DNA from: Oxalobacteraceae bacterium UBA6018
GTDB lineage: Bacteria > Pseudomonadota > Gammaproteobacteria > Burkholderiales > Burkholderiaceae_D
Direction of reading: 5' to 3'
Length of the DNA stretch: 64,000 bases
NCBI GenBank assembly: GCA_002428015.1
Contig: DIZW01000001.1
Coordinates: forward strand, 12,723-76,722
Positions 42,958 through 51,099 of the stretch are shown piece by piece. The notes under the pieces are model-generated. The model did not search any database, was not told the DNA's origin, and saw only the letters and a list, made by a program, of their open reading frames with translations. Position 1 is the stretch's first letter. Each line of letters opens with the position of its first letter. The translations under genes were made by a program, and so were the position numbers.

Positions 42958-44301
42958 ATGCATCGTCTATTACTCACCCTTGGCTTGTCCCTCTTCAGCG
43001 CCGCCGCGCTGGCGGCACAGGCCGGCCACGTGGTGTTCGTGGTCGGCAAGGCCGAGGTTGGCGCGCGCCCGGCGCGCCTCGACGCCGCGGTGCAGGAAGG
43101 CGATGAGCTCAGCACCGGCGCCGACGGCTATATCTATATGAAGACCGTGGACAACGGTTTCCTGATCCTGCGCCCGAACAGCAAGGCGCGGGTGACCACT
43201 TATCACGTCGACACCGTCAATCCGGCCAACACCCGGGTCAAGCTCGAACTGTTGTCCGGCGTGGCGCGCAGCATTTCGGGCGCCGCCGTCAAGCAGGCGC
43301 GCCAGAATTTCCGTTTCAATACGCCGGTGGCAGCCATCGGCGTGCGCGGCACCGATTTCATCGTCTACACCAACCAGCAAAGTTCCTGGGTGTCGGTGGT
43401 CTCGGGCGGGGTGGTCATGAGCGGCTTCGCCGGCGCCTGCGGACCGGAGGGAAGCGGCCCCTGCGAGGGCAGTGCCAGCCGCGAGCTGTTCGCCGGCCGC
43501 CCCGACGCCATGCTGCAGATCCAGCGCGGCCAGGTCGTGCCGCAGTTGCTCAATAACAGTGTGATCGCGCCCGAACTGAACGTGCCGCCGCGCAGCGACG
43601 AGCCGGTGGGCAAGAGCGCGGCTGCGCACGCCCAGGTTTCGGGCGCATTGACCGATATCAGCCTCGATCCGGCCAAGAATCCGGTGCCGCTGGCGATCAA
43701 GGATACGTCCAAGGCGCCGGACGTGGTGGTGCCGCCGGTGATATCGCCGGTGCCGGTGCCGGTATCGCCTGCACCAATTCCCCTCCCCGTGGTGGAAAAC
43801 GGTCCGCCGGAAGTGATCTGGGGGCGCTGGCAAAGCGTCGCCGGGGTCGCGCCGGATCAGGCCACGCTGGACAAGATTAATTCGAGCGCTTATACCCGAC
43901 CCATTACGGTCGGCTCCTATGTGCTTTCGCGCCCGGTCAATCCCAGTTTCGTGATGCCCCACGAAGGCACGGCTTCATTCGCCTTGATTGGCGCCGAAGC
44001 GAGCATGCAGCAAAACGGTGGCGCGCAAGTGGCGGCGGATGTCAGCAACGGCCGCCTGGATATCGATTTCGGCGCGCGCACTTTCGCCACCAGCCTGCAG
44101 GTGTCGAGCAGTGTGGGACAGGTCGGCATTAACGCCAAAGGCAGCGTGACCCAGCAGGGCGGCCTGGAAGGCGCCCTGTTCGGCGCCGCCACGGTGCGCG
44201 GTTATCTTGGCGGCGCACTGGCCGGGGAGGCGGTCTACGCATTCAAGACGACCGACAATCCGCTGCTCAGCGCCCAGGGTGTTACGCGCTGGTCGCGCTG
44301 A
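42958..44301 (+). CDS. Exported FecR-domain protein with TbpB-like C-terminal barrel domain
   Basis: A 447-residue protein from ATG 42958, with AAGGAGAA at ideal spacing. Signal peptide MHRLLLTLGLSLFSAAALAAQA, with no lipobox Cys. A FecR domain (about 25-170) is shown by GDELSTGADGYIYMKTVDNGFLIL and RFNTPVAAIGVRGTDFIV; here it is a periplasmic/surface module, not an anti-sigma factor. A Pro/Val-rich linker (about 245-290) leads to a C-terminal beta domain (about 295-447) with RLDIDFGARTFATSL, GLEGALFGAATVRGYLGGAL and GEAVYAFKT, resembling the 8-strand barrel of transferrin-binding-protein-like, Slam-exported proteins. It is divergent from the cyclase operon and has a Crp-type site upstream. 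Confidence 0.85.
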   Translation: MHRLLLTLGLSLFSAAALAAQAGHVVFVVGKAEVGARPARLDAAVQEGDELSTGADGYIYMKTVDNGFLILRPNSKARVTTYHVDTVNPANTRVKLELLSGVARSISGAAVKQARQNFRFNTPVAAIGVRGTDFIVYTNQQSSWVSVVSGGVVMSGFAGACGPEGSGPCEGSASRELFAGRPDAMLQIQRGQVVPQLLNNSVIAPELNVPPRSDEPVGKSAAAHAQVSGALTDISLDPAKNPVPLAIKDTSKAPDVVVPPVISPVPVPVSPAPIPLPVVENGPPEVIWGRWQSVAGVAPDQATLDKINSSAYTRPITVGSYVLSRPVNPSFVMPHEGTASFALIGAEASMQQNGGAQVAADVSNGRLDIDFGARTFATSLQVSSSVGQVGINAKGSVTQQGGLEGALFGAATVRGYLGGALAGEAVYAFKTTDNPLLSAQGVTRWSR

Positions 44302-44339
44302 TGACGGCGCTGGTTTAATTTGCGCGCTTTGCATCATTA

Positions 44340-44368
44340 ACAAAACCGCCCGCTCCGGGCGGTTTTGT
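44340..44368. terminator. Bidirectional Rho-independent terminator after the FecR-domain gene
   Basis: ACAAAACCGCCCG pairs with CGGGCGGTTTTGT around a CTC loop, with T-runs on both sides. It lies 38 bases after the stop and separates the FecR gene from the S-layer-like gene. Confidence 0.88.
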
Positions 44369-44618
44369 CGTTTATGCCATAGCCATTTAAATAGGCGCCT
44401 GTTAAATGTGCATAAATGGCGTTATTGCATGTGCGCGCCGCTTCCAGTATATAATCCTGCGCAATTCTCTATCGACTCCCTGCGGCGTTTAATCGGTGGG
44501 CCCGGGCTTCCAATAGCGAAGGACAGCTCGGCGGTATTGGCGGACCGGGAAAGTTAATCCCGAAAGACCTTCCAAAATACTGCCGAATAGTCGGCGAAAT
44601 GCCACAAAAGCTTTGGTA

Positions 44619-44636
44619 TTGTGATGGCCGTCACAA
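44619..44636. promoter_or_regulatory. Crp-type site TTGTGATGGCCGTCACAA upstream of the S-layer-like gene
   Basis: A 6-base perfect dyad with a 6-base centre: TTGTGA and TCACAA. Its centre lies about 42-44 bases before the start point implied by the TATACT element at 44659, the geometry of a class II Crp-activated promoter. Confidence 0.75.
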
Positions 44637-44658
44637 CATTCGTGGTGGGCTGTGGCAA

Positions 44659-44664
44659 TATACT
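44659..44664 (+). promoter_or_regulatory. Predicted -10 element TATACT of the S-layer-like gene
   Basis: TATACT matches five of six consensus positions and lies about 31 bases beyond the centre of the Crp-type site, with no good -35, as expected for an activator-dependent promoter. Start point predicted near 44670. Confidence 0.5.
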
Positions 44665-44756
44665 CCCAGTTCTGTCGAAAAGCCGTGACATAAACCAAGC
44701 ACAGGCTCTTTGCGGAAAATTCGTTTTTTTTGTAGTTATTTCTTAAGGAAACAATC

Positions 44757-47700
44757 ATGGCTGCAGCAGATTTCTACAACCTGACCCAAGAGCTCTACAT
44801 CTCGTACTTCGGCCGTCCAGCCGATCCACGCGGTCTGGAAGCCTTCGCCCAGGCACTGAGCGATGCAAACGCGCCGACCGATATCGTCGAGCTGAACGCT
44901 GCTTACAAGACCAACGCAGGGCTCAAAGCGCTGGTAGACAGCTTCGGCACCAGCACCGAGTCGGCTACCCTGTACTCGTCCGTTGACGTTGACACCTTCG
45001 TCAACTCGATCTTCCTGAACGTGCTCGGCCGCGCGCCAAAACTGGCCGGCCTGAACTACTGGAACGCCGAAATCAGCTCCGGCCGCGTAACCCGCGCTGG
45101 CGCAGCACTGTCGATCATGGCTGGCGCGTTCGCCAACACCACCGATCCAGTTCAGGCCGCCATCGACCAGGCCGTCGTGCTGAACAAGGTTGCCGTCGCA
45201 GCCAACTTCACCGCATCGATCGATAACGTCGACGAACTGATCGCCTACAAGGGCGCCGCCGCCGCTGGTACCGCACGCGAAATGCTGCACACCGTCGATC
45301 AGAACACCAACGTCACGACCTTCCAGACGACTGTCACCGCCACGATCGCCGCGCTGGTGAACACCGTCCTTGACGCAACCGGCAAAATCATCCCCCTGAC
45401 GATCCAGACGGACACCGTCCTGGGCACCGCCGGCAACGACACCATCACCGCCAGCTACGACATCGTCACCGGTAACCACCAACTGAGCGGCCTCGACTCC
45501 ATCAATGGTGGCGCCGGTACCGACACCCTGGCCATTACCAACTCGAATGGCAATTTCACCTTGGCCTCGGCGATCAACCTGAGCAACGTGGAAAAGATCA
45601 CCATCGCTAGCGTTGGATCTGTGAGCGCGGATATCAACGTCGCTTCGATCACCGGCGTGTCCAGCCTGAGCGTCACCCAGGCAACTGACGTGACACTGAC
45701 CGCAGGCGCGACGACCGACATGATGGTCTCCGGCGCGACCGGCACCGTCTCCGTGAACGGCGGCAAGATTGTTGGCGTGACCGCCGCTACGGCAAATCAG
45801 ATCGTGCAGGTTGGCGGGGGCGCCACCGCCTCCGGCGCTGTCACCGTGAACCACACCAACCAGGGCCATGCCGCGATCGAAATCGACGGCGGCAATGGCG
45901 TCACCGTCACCGCCGCCGGCGCGACCACCGGCACCATCGATATCGGCCAAACCATCGGCGGCGCAAAAGTCGCTTCCGACGCTGCCAAAGGCGCCGTCCT
46001 CGTGTCGACCGTCGGTGCCGATTACGCTAGCGCTGCCGTCACCCGCGGCGCGATCACCATCGATGGTGGTTCGACCGTGACCGTGACCGAAGCTGCTACC
46101 TCGTCGGGCGCTGCCGCTGCCGCCAATGGCGCCAACATCGGCAACGAAATCACCCAAGGTGCCGTTACCGTCAACGGTACCGCTGACACCACCGCCGTGA
46201 CCGTGACCGAGTCCGCCGCATCGGCCGGCGTGAACGCCATCGTTGGCGCCGCTGGTGCCAATGAAACCCAGACCGTCACCTTCGTGGCGATGGCAGCCGG
46301 CGAGCAGATCACCGTCGATGGCCTGACCTTTACCGCATCGAAGGCCCTGACTGCCGCGCAAGCTGCCGCCGCTTTCGCCAACGTCGCCAACGGTGCTGTT
46401 GCTGGTAGCGCACCTGCCGCCAACGGTATCTACTCCGGCGCCTTCGGTACCATCGGTGGCTCGACCGGCGCTGTCACCACGACCTCGACCGCCAGCACCG
46501 TGACCTTCACCTCGTCTTCGAAGGCGGACGTCGCCGTTGTGACCGTCTCCGATACCGCCGCTGCCGGCGACGTCGCTGCCGCGACCGTCACCGCTGGTGC
46601 TGGTTCGACCACGGCCAAGACCGGTGTTCTGGGTGTGATCGGCGGCCAGGTCATCGTCCACGGCGACATCAGCGGCACCGATGTGCTCACCAGCGTTTCG
46701 CTGACGGGCTTTGGCGCCGGTTCGACCGTCGCATCCGATGCGCTGACCAGCCTGAACCTGAGCAGCAGCCTCAAGAATGTGACCATCACCAACAACGCGG
46801 CGACCACCCTGGCCCTGGGCGTGAACGCCATTGGCTCGAGCGCAACCCACGGCGCGGTGGACACTGGCGCGACCTACACCACCGTGAACATCGCCGCGAC
46901 CGGCGCCTCGTCGGTACTGGATCTGACCTCGTCGGCGACCACGCTGTCGATCGGCGGCGACCACGCTGTTGATCTGAGCGGTTCGACCCTGGGCAACCTG
47001 GCCACCGTGACCGTCACCGGCTCGGCTGGCGTGACCTTCGACATCGACGAAGCCGACACCATCACCAGCTTCAACGCCGGCGGTACCTCGGGCAGCGTGA
47101 CCGCCTTCATCAACGGCCACACCGCAAACTACACCGGCAGCACTGGTGTTGACACCGTCACTCTGACCAACACCGTGGTCGACAAGACCATCAACCTGGG
47201 CAGCGGCGACGACACCCTGAACCTGGCGAGCGGCACCACCTCGCTGGTCTCCGAAGTCCAAGGCGGTACTGGTACCGACACCCTGGGCATGGCCGCCGCC
47301 GACGCTGCGACCGCTTCGGCAACCGCAACCTTCGCTACCAAGATCACCAGCTTCGAAAAACTGAGCCTGGGCGCGGTAGCTTCGGGTGCGAGCGCGACTG
47401 TCAACCTGGCGAACCTGGACGACATCAACTACGTGGTCAGCGCTAACGCCGTCACCGCAGCTGAAGTGCAGACCTTCGCTGTCACCTCCGGTACCAGCGC
47501 AGCTGTCGCCAAGGTTGAGACCTTCACCATCACTAGTGGTTCAACTACCGATGCTACCGCCGTCGCGATCGATGGTGTCAGCATTAGCATCACCGCTGGC
47601 GATTCGATCGATACGATCGGTGCAAAAATCGCCGCACAGGAAGCTGCGATTATCACTGCAAGCGGCAACCTGATCAGCTCGGTTGGCTACAATACCGCGA

Positions 47701-48956
47701 ACGATACCGTCACCGTGACCTATACGACAGGTGCCCAGAACACGGGTTCAGTCGCAATCACCGACACCAACGCTGACGTCAGTTTCGGCAGCGTCGCTGT
47801 CGCTACCGCCTACGATTCCAACGCGGGCAACATCACTGTTGCCGGTGGAACGGTCGCGCTGACCGCTGGTATGACTGTTGACCAGGTGGGTGCCGCGATC
47901 GCCGCAGCGCAAGGCGCGATCCAGACCGCAACGCCTACCGTCGATACCGTGACCTACGACGCAGCGACCGACACCGTGTCGATTACCTATCTGGCCAGCG
48001 CTGGTGACGTTGCTAACGCCGCGATCGGCAACACGTCGGCAACTGGCGCCGCCTTCGGCGCAGTTGGTGCAACCGCTGGCGTCGGTACCTTGACGCTGAC
48101 CAACATGGCCAACGCCGGCACGCTGGAACTGACCGCAGGTGGTTCGGGCGCCGTCGTTACCATGAAGGACGCTTCCGGCACCGCCGACAGCTTCAACGTG
48201 GTGACCAAGGTCTCGACCGGCAACCTGACGTTCGGCACGGTGAACGTCGCTGGCGTGGAAACCGTCCACCTCACCGCGACCGACACCTCGACGTCGGCGA
48301 TCAATAGCGCTGCGGTGACCCTGAAAGACACGGCACTGAAGTCGCTCGTCATTGACGGCAACGCACACGTGTCGCTGACGCTGGATGCAGGCATCGTTTC
48401 GCTGACCTCGCTGAACGCTTCGGCACTGACCGGCAACCTGACCGCAGCAACCAACGGTACGGTCGCCCAGACCATCACCGGCGGTAGCGGTGCTGACATG
48501 CTGACCGGCAACGGCAACGGCGACATCCTGATCGGTGGCGCAGGTAACGACACCCTGGTCGTCATGGGCAACCTGGCGACCCTGACCGGCGGTACCGGTT
48601 CGGACGTGTTCAACGTGGCCCATCAGACGACCAACGTCAACAGCTATGCCACGATCACCGATCTGGGCGCTGGCGACTCGATCAAGTTCGATACGGGCGC
48701 GACCAACTTCCTGAACGGCAAAGTCACGCTGGCTGACACCGCCGTGTTCCAGGATTACGCCAACGCCGCGGTCAACCTGACCACCGGCGGCAACGTCGCC
48801 TGGTTCCAGCTCGGTGGCAACACCTACGTGATCGAGAACACGAGCGGCAGCACCTCGTTCGTCAACGGTACCGATGCGATCGTCAAGATCACCGGCACGG
48901 TTGATCTGAGCACCGCGGCGTTCAGCGCCACCACCCACAGCCTGATCATCGTTTAA
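44757..48956 (+). CDS. S-layer-like secreted protein with DUF4214 and RTX repeats (type I secretion substrate)
   Basis: A 1399-residue protein from ATG 44757 (TAAGGAA upstream), with no signal peptide. The N-terminus holds a DUF4214 region (about 5-165; YISYFGRPADPRGLEAFAQAL, then FLNVLGRAPKLAGLNYWNAEI). The bulk is beta-strand-rich, dominated by Thr, Ala, Val, Gly and Ser, with no Cys at all. RTX nonapeptides occur near 222-255 and 1240-1280 (GGSGADML, GGAGNDTL). The last 80 residues (VAWFQLGGNTYVIEN, FVNGTDAIVKITGTVDLS) match the tail of bluetail/RsaA-like surface proteins and should carry the type I secretion signal. Genes for a complete type I system follow at once. Codons are enriched in GCT, GGT and ACC compared with neighbours, a sign of high expression. 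An S-layer role is inferred; a giant adhesin is the alternative. Confidence 0.88.
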   Translation: MAAADFYNLTQELYISYFGRPADPRGLEAFAQALSDANAPTDIVELNAAYKTNAGLKALVDSFGTSTESATLYSSVDVDTFVNSIFLNVLGRAPKLAGLNYWNAEISSGRVTRAGAALSIMAGAFANTTDPVQAAIDQAVVLNKVAVAANFTASIDNVDELIAYKGAAAAGTAREMLHTVDQNTNVTTFQTTVTATIAALVNTVLDATGKIIPLTIQTDTVLGTAGNDTITASYDIVTGNHQLSGLDSINGGAGTDTLAITNSNGNFTLASAINLSNVEKITIASVGSVSADINVASITGVSSLSVTQATDVTLTAGATTDMMVSGATGTVSVNGGKIVGVTAATANQIVQVGGGATASGAVTVNHTNQGHAAIEIDGGNGVTVTAAGATTGTIDIGQTIGGAKVASDAAKGAVLVSTVGADYASAAVTRGAITIDGGSTVTVTEAATSSGAAAAANGANIGNEITQGAVTVNGTADTTAVTVTESAASAGVNAIVGAAGANETQTVTFVAMAAGEQITVDGLTFTASKALTAAQAAAAFANVANGAVAGSAPAANGIYSGAFGTIGGSTGAVTTTSTASTVTFTSSSKADVAVVTVSDTAAAGDVAAATVTAGAGSTTAKTGVLGVIGGQVIVHGDISGTDVLTSVSLTGFGAGSTVASDALTSLNLSSSLKNVTITNNAATTLALGVNAIGSSATHGAVDTGATYTTVNIAATGASSVLDLTSSATTLSIGGDHAVDLSGSTLGNLATVTVTGSAGVTFDIDEADTITSFNAGGTSGSVTAFINGHTANYTGSTGVDTVTLTNTVVDKTINLGSGDDTLNLASGTTSLVSEVQGGTGTDTLGMAAADAATASATATFATKITSFEKLSLGAVASGASATVNLANLDDINYVVSANAVTAAEVQTFAVTSGTSAAVAKVETFTITSGSTTDATAVAIDGVSISITAGDSIDTIGAKIAAQEAAIITASGNLISSVGYNTANDTVTVTYTTGAQNTGSVAITDTNADVSFGSVAVATAYDSNAGNITVAGGTVALTAGMTVDQVGAAIAAAQGAIQTATPTVDTVTYDAATDTVSITYLASAGDVANAAIGNTSATGAAFGAVGATAGVGTLTLTNMANAGTLELTAGGSGAVVTMKDASGTADSFNVVTKVSTGNLTFGTVNVAGVETVHLTATDTSTSAINSAAVTLKDTALKSLVIDGNAHVSLTLDAGIVSLTSLNASALTGNLTAATNGTVAQTITGGSGADMLTGNGNGDILIGGAGNDTLVVMGNLATLTGGTGSDVFNVAHQTTNVNSYATITDLGAGDSIKFDTGATNFLNGKVTLADTAVFQDYANAAVNLTTGGNVAWFQLGGNTYVIENTSGSTSFVNGTDAIVKITGTVDLSTAAFSATTHSLIIV

Positions 48957-48963
48957 TAGCGAC

Positions 48964-48997
48964 GGCGGGCAGGCTACGCCCGCGTAGCCCGCCCGCC
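48964..48997. repeat. Long hairpin directly after the S-layer-like gene
   Basis: GGCGGGC-A-GGCTACG pairs with CGTAGCC-C-GCCCGCC around a CCCG loop: 14 pairs and one mismatch, beginning seven bases after the stop codon. There is no T-run. It is the first of three successive hairpins and probably protects the mRNA from 3' decay. Confidence 0.8.
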
Positions 48998-48998
48998 G

Positions 48999-49016
48999 GC
49001 CTCGCAGCCGCGAGGC
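48999..49016. repeat. Second hairpin after the S-layer-like gene
   Basis: GCCTCGC and GCGAGGC flank a 4-base AGCC loop. There is no T-run. It lies between the long hairpin and the terminator. Confidence 0.65.
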
Positions 49017-49027
49017 ACAGTCTGCCG

Positions 49028-49063
49028 AAACCCCGCCCCTGTCACCAGGGGTGGGGTTTTTTT
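49028..49063 (+). terminator. Rho-independent terminator of the S-layer-like gene
   Basis: AAACCCCGCCCCTG and CAGGGGTGGGGTTT (one G-U pair) surround a TCAC loop, and seven T follow. It separates the surface-protein gene from the secretion genes, so these are made from their own promoter. Confidence 0.92.
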
Positions 49064-49190
49064 ATGTGCGCATGCATGGGGCTCGCGCGTGGCGACGGCG
49101 CCCGCGGCCATGCACGCGCCGCGCTCGCAAACTTCACTCTTCGTTTAAATAGCGCCAAGTTCGTTAGTGTTGTTGCGCGCGCGCACAAAA

Positions 49191-49212
49191 AAATGTGACG
49201 GAGATCACATTT
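49191..49212. promoter_or_regulatory. Crp-type site AAATGTGACGGAGATCACATTT before the type I secretion operon
   Basis: The core TGTGA-CGGAGA-TCACA (49194-49209) is a perfect consensus, and the dyad extends to 8 bases per arm. A -10-like region GATAATCTATACT (49229-49241) follows at class II distance. Confidence 0.8.
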
Positions 49213-49325
49213 TTCGCTAATTCTGGGCGATAATCTATACTCCTGGCATCAAGCTGCCGTGCGGCAGTTTCCGCCGGACTTAGGCAGCGTGTCCGCGCCC
49301 CCTGTATAAAACCGGCTTAGACCTC

Positions 49326-51095
49326 ATGAAAACTACCCTCACCAAACAGCGCAATGAAATCGAACAGGTGCTGCTGAAGTTCAAGCGCACTTTCTTCACC
49401 GTTGGCATGTTCAGCGCGGTGTCGAACCTGTTGATGCTGGTGCCATCGATCTACATGCTGCAGGTATATGACCGCGTGCTTGCCAGCCGCAACGAGATCA
49501 CCTTGTTGATGCTGACCTTGTTGATGCTGGGCGCGTACCTGATCATGTCCGTGCTTGAGCTGATCCGCAGCTTCGTCCTCGTGCGCGTCGGCGCGCGCTT
49601 CGACATGGAGCTCAATCAGCGCGTCTACACGGCCGCCTTCGAGCAAAACCTCAAGCGTGCCGGTGGCAACGCCGGCCAGGCCCTCAGCGATCTGACCAAC
49701 CTGCGCCAGTTCCTGACCGGAAACGCGCTGTTCGCTTTCTTCGACGCGCCCTGGTTCCCGGTGTACCTGATCGTGATCTTCTTCTTCGAGCCGTCGCTCG
49801 GTTTCTTCGCGCTCGGCGGCACCGCGGTCCTGGTGATCCTCGCTTTTGTGAACGAGGCCGTGTCGAAGAAGCCGCTCAGCGAAGCCAACACCATGGCCAT
49901 CATGTCCGGCACGCTGGCGACGAACAATTTGCGCAACGCCGAAGTGATCGAGTCGATGGGGATGCTGCCCAACCTGATGGGCCGCTGGTTCAAGCTGCAC
50001 GGGCGCTTTCTCAAGCTGCAGGCCGAGGCCAGCGAGAAGGCCGGCATGGTCGGCGCGGTCACCAAATTCGTGCAGGTGTCGCTGCAGTCGCTGGTGCTGG
50101 GATTCGGCGCCCTGCTGGCGGTGGAGGGAAAAATCACCCCGGGCATGATGATCGCCGCGTCGATCCTGGTCGGGCGCGCCCTCGCTCCCGTGCAACAATT
50201 GATCGGCGTCTGGAAGTCCTTCGCCAGCACCCGCAGTTCCTACGAGCGCCTGACCAAGCTGCTGGGTGACAATCCGCGCCGGGAAGCCGGCATGGAGCTG
50301 CCCAAGCCGCAAGGCCACGTCGCCGTGGAAGGCGTCACGGCAGCGCCGCCGGGTTCGCCAACGGCGGTGCTGCGCGGGCTGACGTTCTCGATCGCGCCAG
50401 GCGACGCGGTCGGCATCATCGGCCCCAGCGGCGCCGGCAAGTCGACCCTGGCGCGCCTCCTGGTGGGGGTGTGGCCTGCGCAGGCCGGCAAGGTGCGGCT
50501 GGACGGGGCCGACATCTACCACTGGAACAAGGCCGAGCTGGGCCCCCACATCGGCTATCTGCCGCAGGACATCGAGCTGTTCGGTGGCACGGTGAGCGAG
50601 AATATCGCCCGCTTCGGCACGGTGGACGCGGAGAAAGTGGTGCTGGCGGCCAAGCGCGCCGGCGTCCACGACATGATCCTGCATATGCCGCAGGGCTATG
50701 ACACCCGTCTTGGCGACGGCGGCGCCGGCTTGTCCGGCGGCCAGAAGCAGCGTTTGGGCCTGGCGCGCGCCATGTACGGCGACCCGTCCTTCATCGTGCT
50801 CGACGAACCGAATTCGAATCTGGACGATGTGGGCGAAATCGCCCTCATGCAGACGGTGCAGGATTTGCGCCAGCGCGGCAAGACGATTGTGCTCATTACC
50901 CACCGCACCAGCATCCTGAACGTGACCAACAAGTTGTTGCTGCTGCGCGATGGCATGGCAGGCATGTACGGTCCGACCAATGAAGTGTTCGCTGCCCTGC
51001 AGCAGGCAAACCAGAAACAGCTGCAGGGGCAGCAACAAGCCCAGGCCCAGGCGAAAAATGCGGCTGCGGCGCCGGCAGCGACGGAACAGGAGTAA
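49326..51095 (+). CDS. Type I secretion ABC transporter (PrtD/RsaD-like)
   Basis: A 589-residue inner-membrane exporter. Six membrane helices (about 20-300) with LLMLVPSIYMLQVYDRVLASRNEITL and FFDAPWFPVYLIVIFFFEP are diagnostic of the PrtD/HasD/RsaD branch; there is no C39 peptidase-like domain. The ATPase has Walker A GPSGAGKST (366-374), Q-loop GYLPQDIELFGG, signature LSGGQKQR, Walker B FIVLDEPNSNLD and switch His in LITHR. The tail is Gln/Ala-rich. It energises export of RTX/S-layer-type proteins directly from the cytosol, most likely the 1399-residue product encoded upstream. First gene of a three-gene operon (ABC, HlyD, TolC). Confidence 0.95.
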   Translation: MKTTLTKQRNEIEQVLLKFKRTFFTVGMFSAVSNLLMLVPSIYMLQVYDRVLASRNEITLLMLTLLMLGAYLIMSVLELIRSFVLVRVGARFDMELNQRVYTAAFEQNLKRAGGNAGQALSDLTNLRQFLTGNALFAFFDAPWFPVYLIVIFFFEPSLGFFALGGTAVLVILAFVNEAVSKKPLSEANTMAIMSGTLATNNLRNAEVIESMGMLPNLMGRWFKLHGRFLKLQAEASEKAGMVGAVTKFVQVSLQSLVLGFGALLAVEGKITPGMMIAASILVGRALAPVQQLIGVWKSFASTRSSYERLTKLLGDNPRREAGMELPKPQGHVAVEGVTAAPPGSPTAVLRGLTFSIAPGDAVGIIGPSGAGKSTLARLLVGVWPAQAGKVRLDGADIYHWNKAELGPHIGYLPQDIELFGGTVSENIARFGTVDAEKVVLAAKRAGVHDMILHMPQGYDTRLGDGGAGLSGGQKQRLGLARAMYGDPSFIVLDEPNSNLDDVGEIALMQTVQDLRQRGKTIVLITHRTSILNVTNKLLLLRDGMAGMYGPTNEVFAALQQANQKQLQGQQQAQAQAKNAAAAPAATEQE

Positions 51096-51099
51096 CAGC

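Larger units (their letters stand above)
44302..44756. other. Regulatory region of the S-layer-like gene
   Basis: A 455-base gene-free region. It begins with the terminator of the FecR gene. A TATAAT hexamer (44450-44455) with TTGCAT 19 bases upstream may be a first promoter. The Crp-type site at 44619-44636 with TATACT at 44659-44664 marks a second, closer promoter. A leader of about 85 bases then ends in TAAGGAA before the ATG. The stretch is clearly richer in A and T than its surroundings. Confidence 0.6.
48957..49325. other. Spacer between the S-layer-like gene and its secretion operon
   Basis: The 369-base stretch has no gene. Its first 107 bases hold two hairpins and a terminator. After a GC-rich segment, the sequence turns AT-rich at 49135 and carries the Crp-type site (49194-49209), the GATAATCTATACT promoter region (49229-49241) and a leader of about 80 bases to the ABC gene, which lacks a strong ribosome site (nearest purines before ATG 49326 are weak). 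Confidence 0.6.

Noticed and set aside
42958..44301. FecR-domain protein as an anti-sigma regulator of the FecI/FecR type
   Set aside because: It has an N-terminal signal peptide, no cytoplasmic sigma-binding domain and no adjacent ECF sigma gene; the FecR module is exported.
44425..44455. TTGCAT-N19-TATAAT as the main promoter of the S-layer-like gene
   Set aside because: The -10 is perfect but the spacing of 19 is long and the -35 weak. It would leave the Crp-type site inside the transcript. Kept only as a possible secondary promoter.
44736..47261. An 841-codon minus-strand Gly/Asp/Val-rich frame opposite the S-layer-like gene
   Set aside because: The composition mirrors the Thr/Ala/Val codons of the sense gene. 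There is no signal peptide or ribosome site, and the sense strand has DUF4214 and RTX motifs plus a proper ribosome site.
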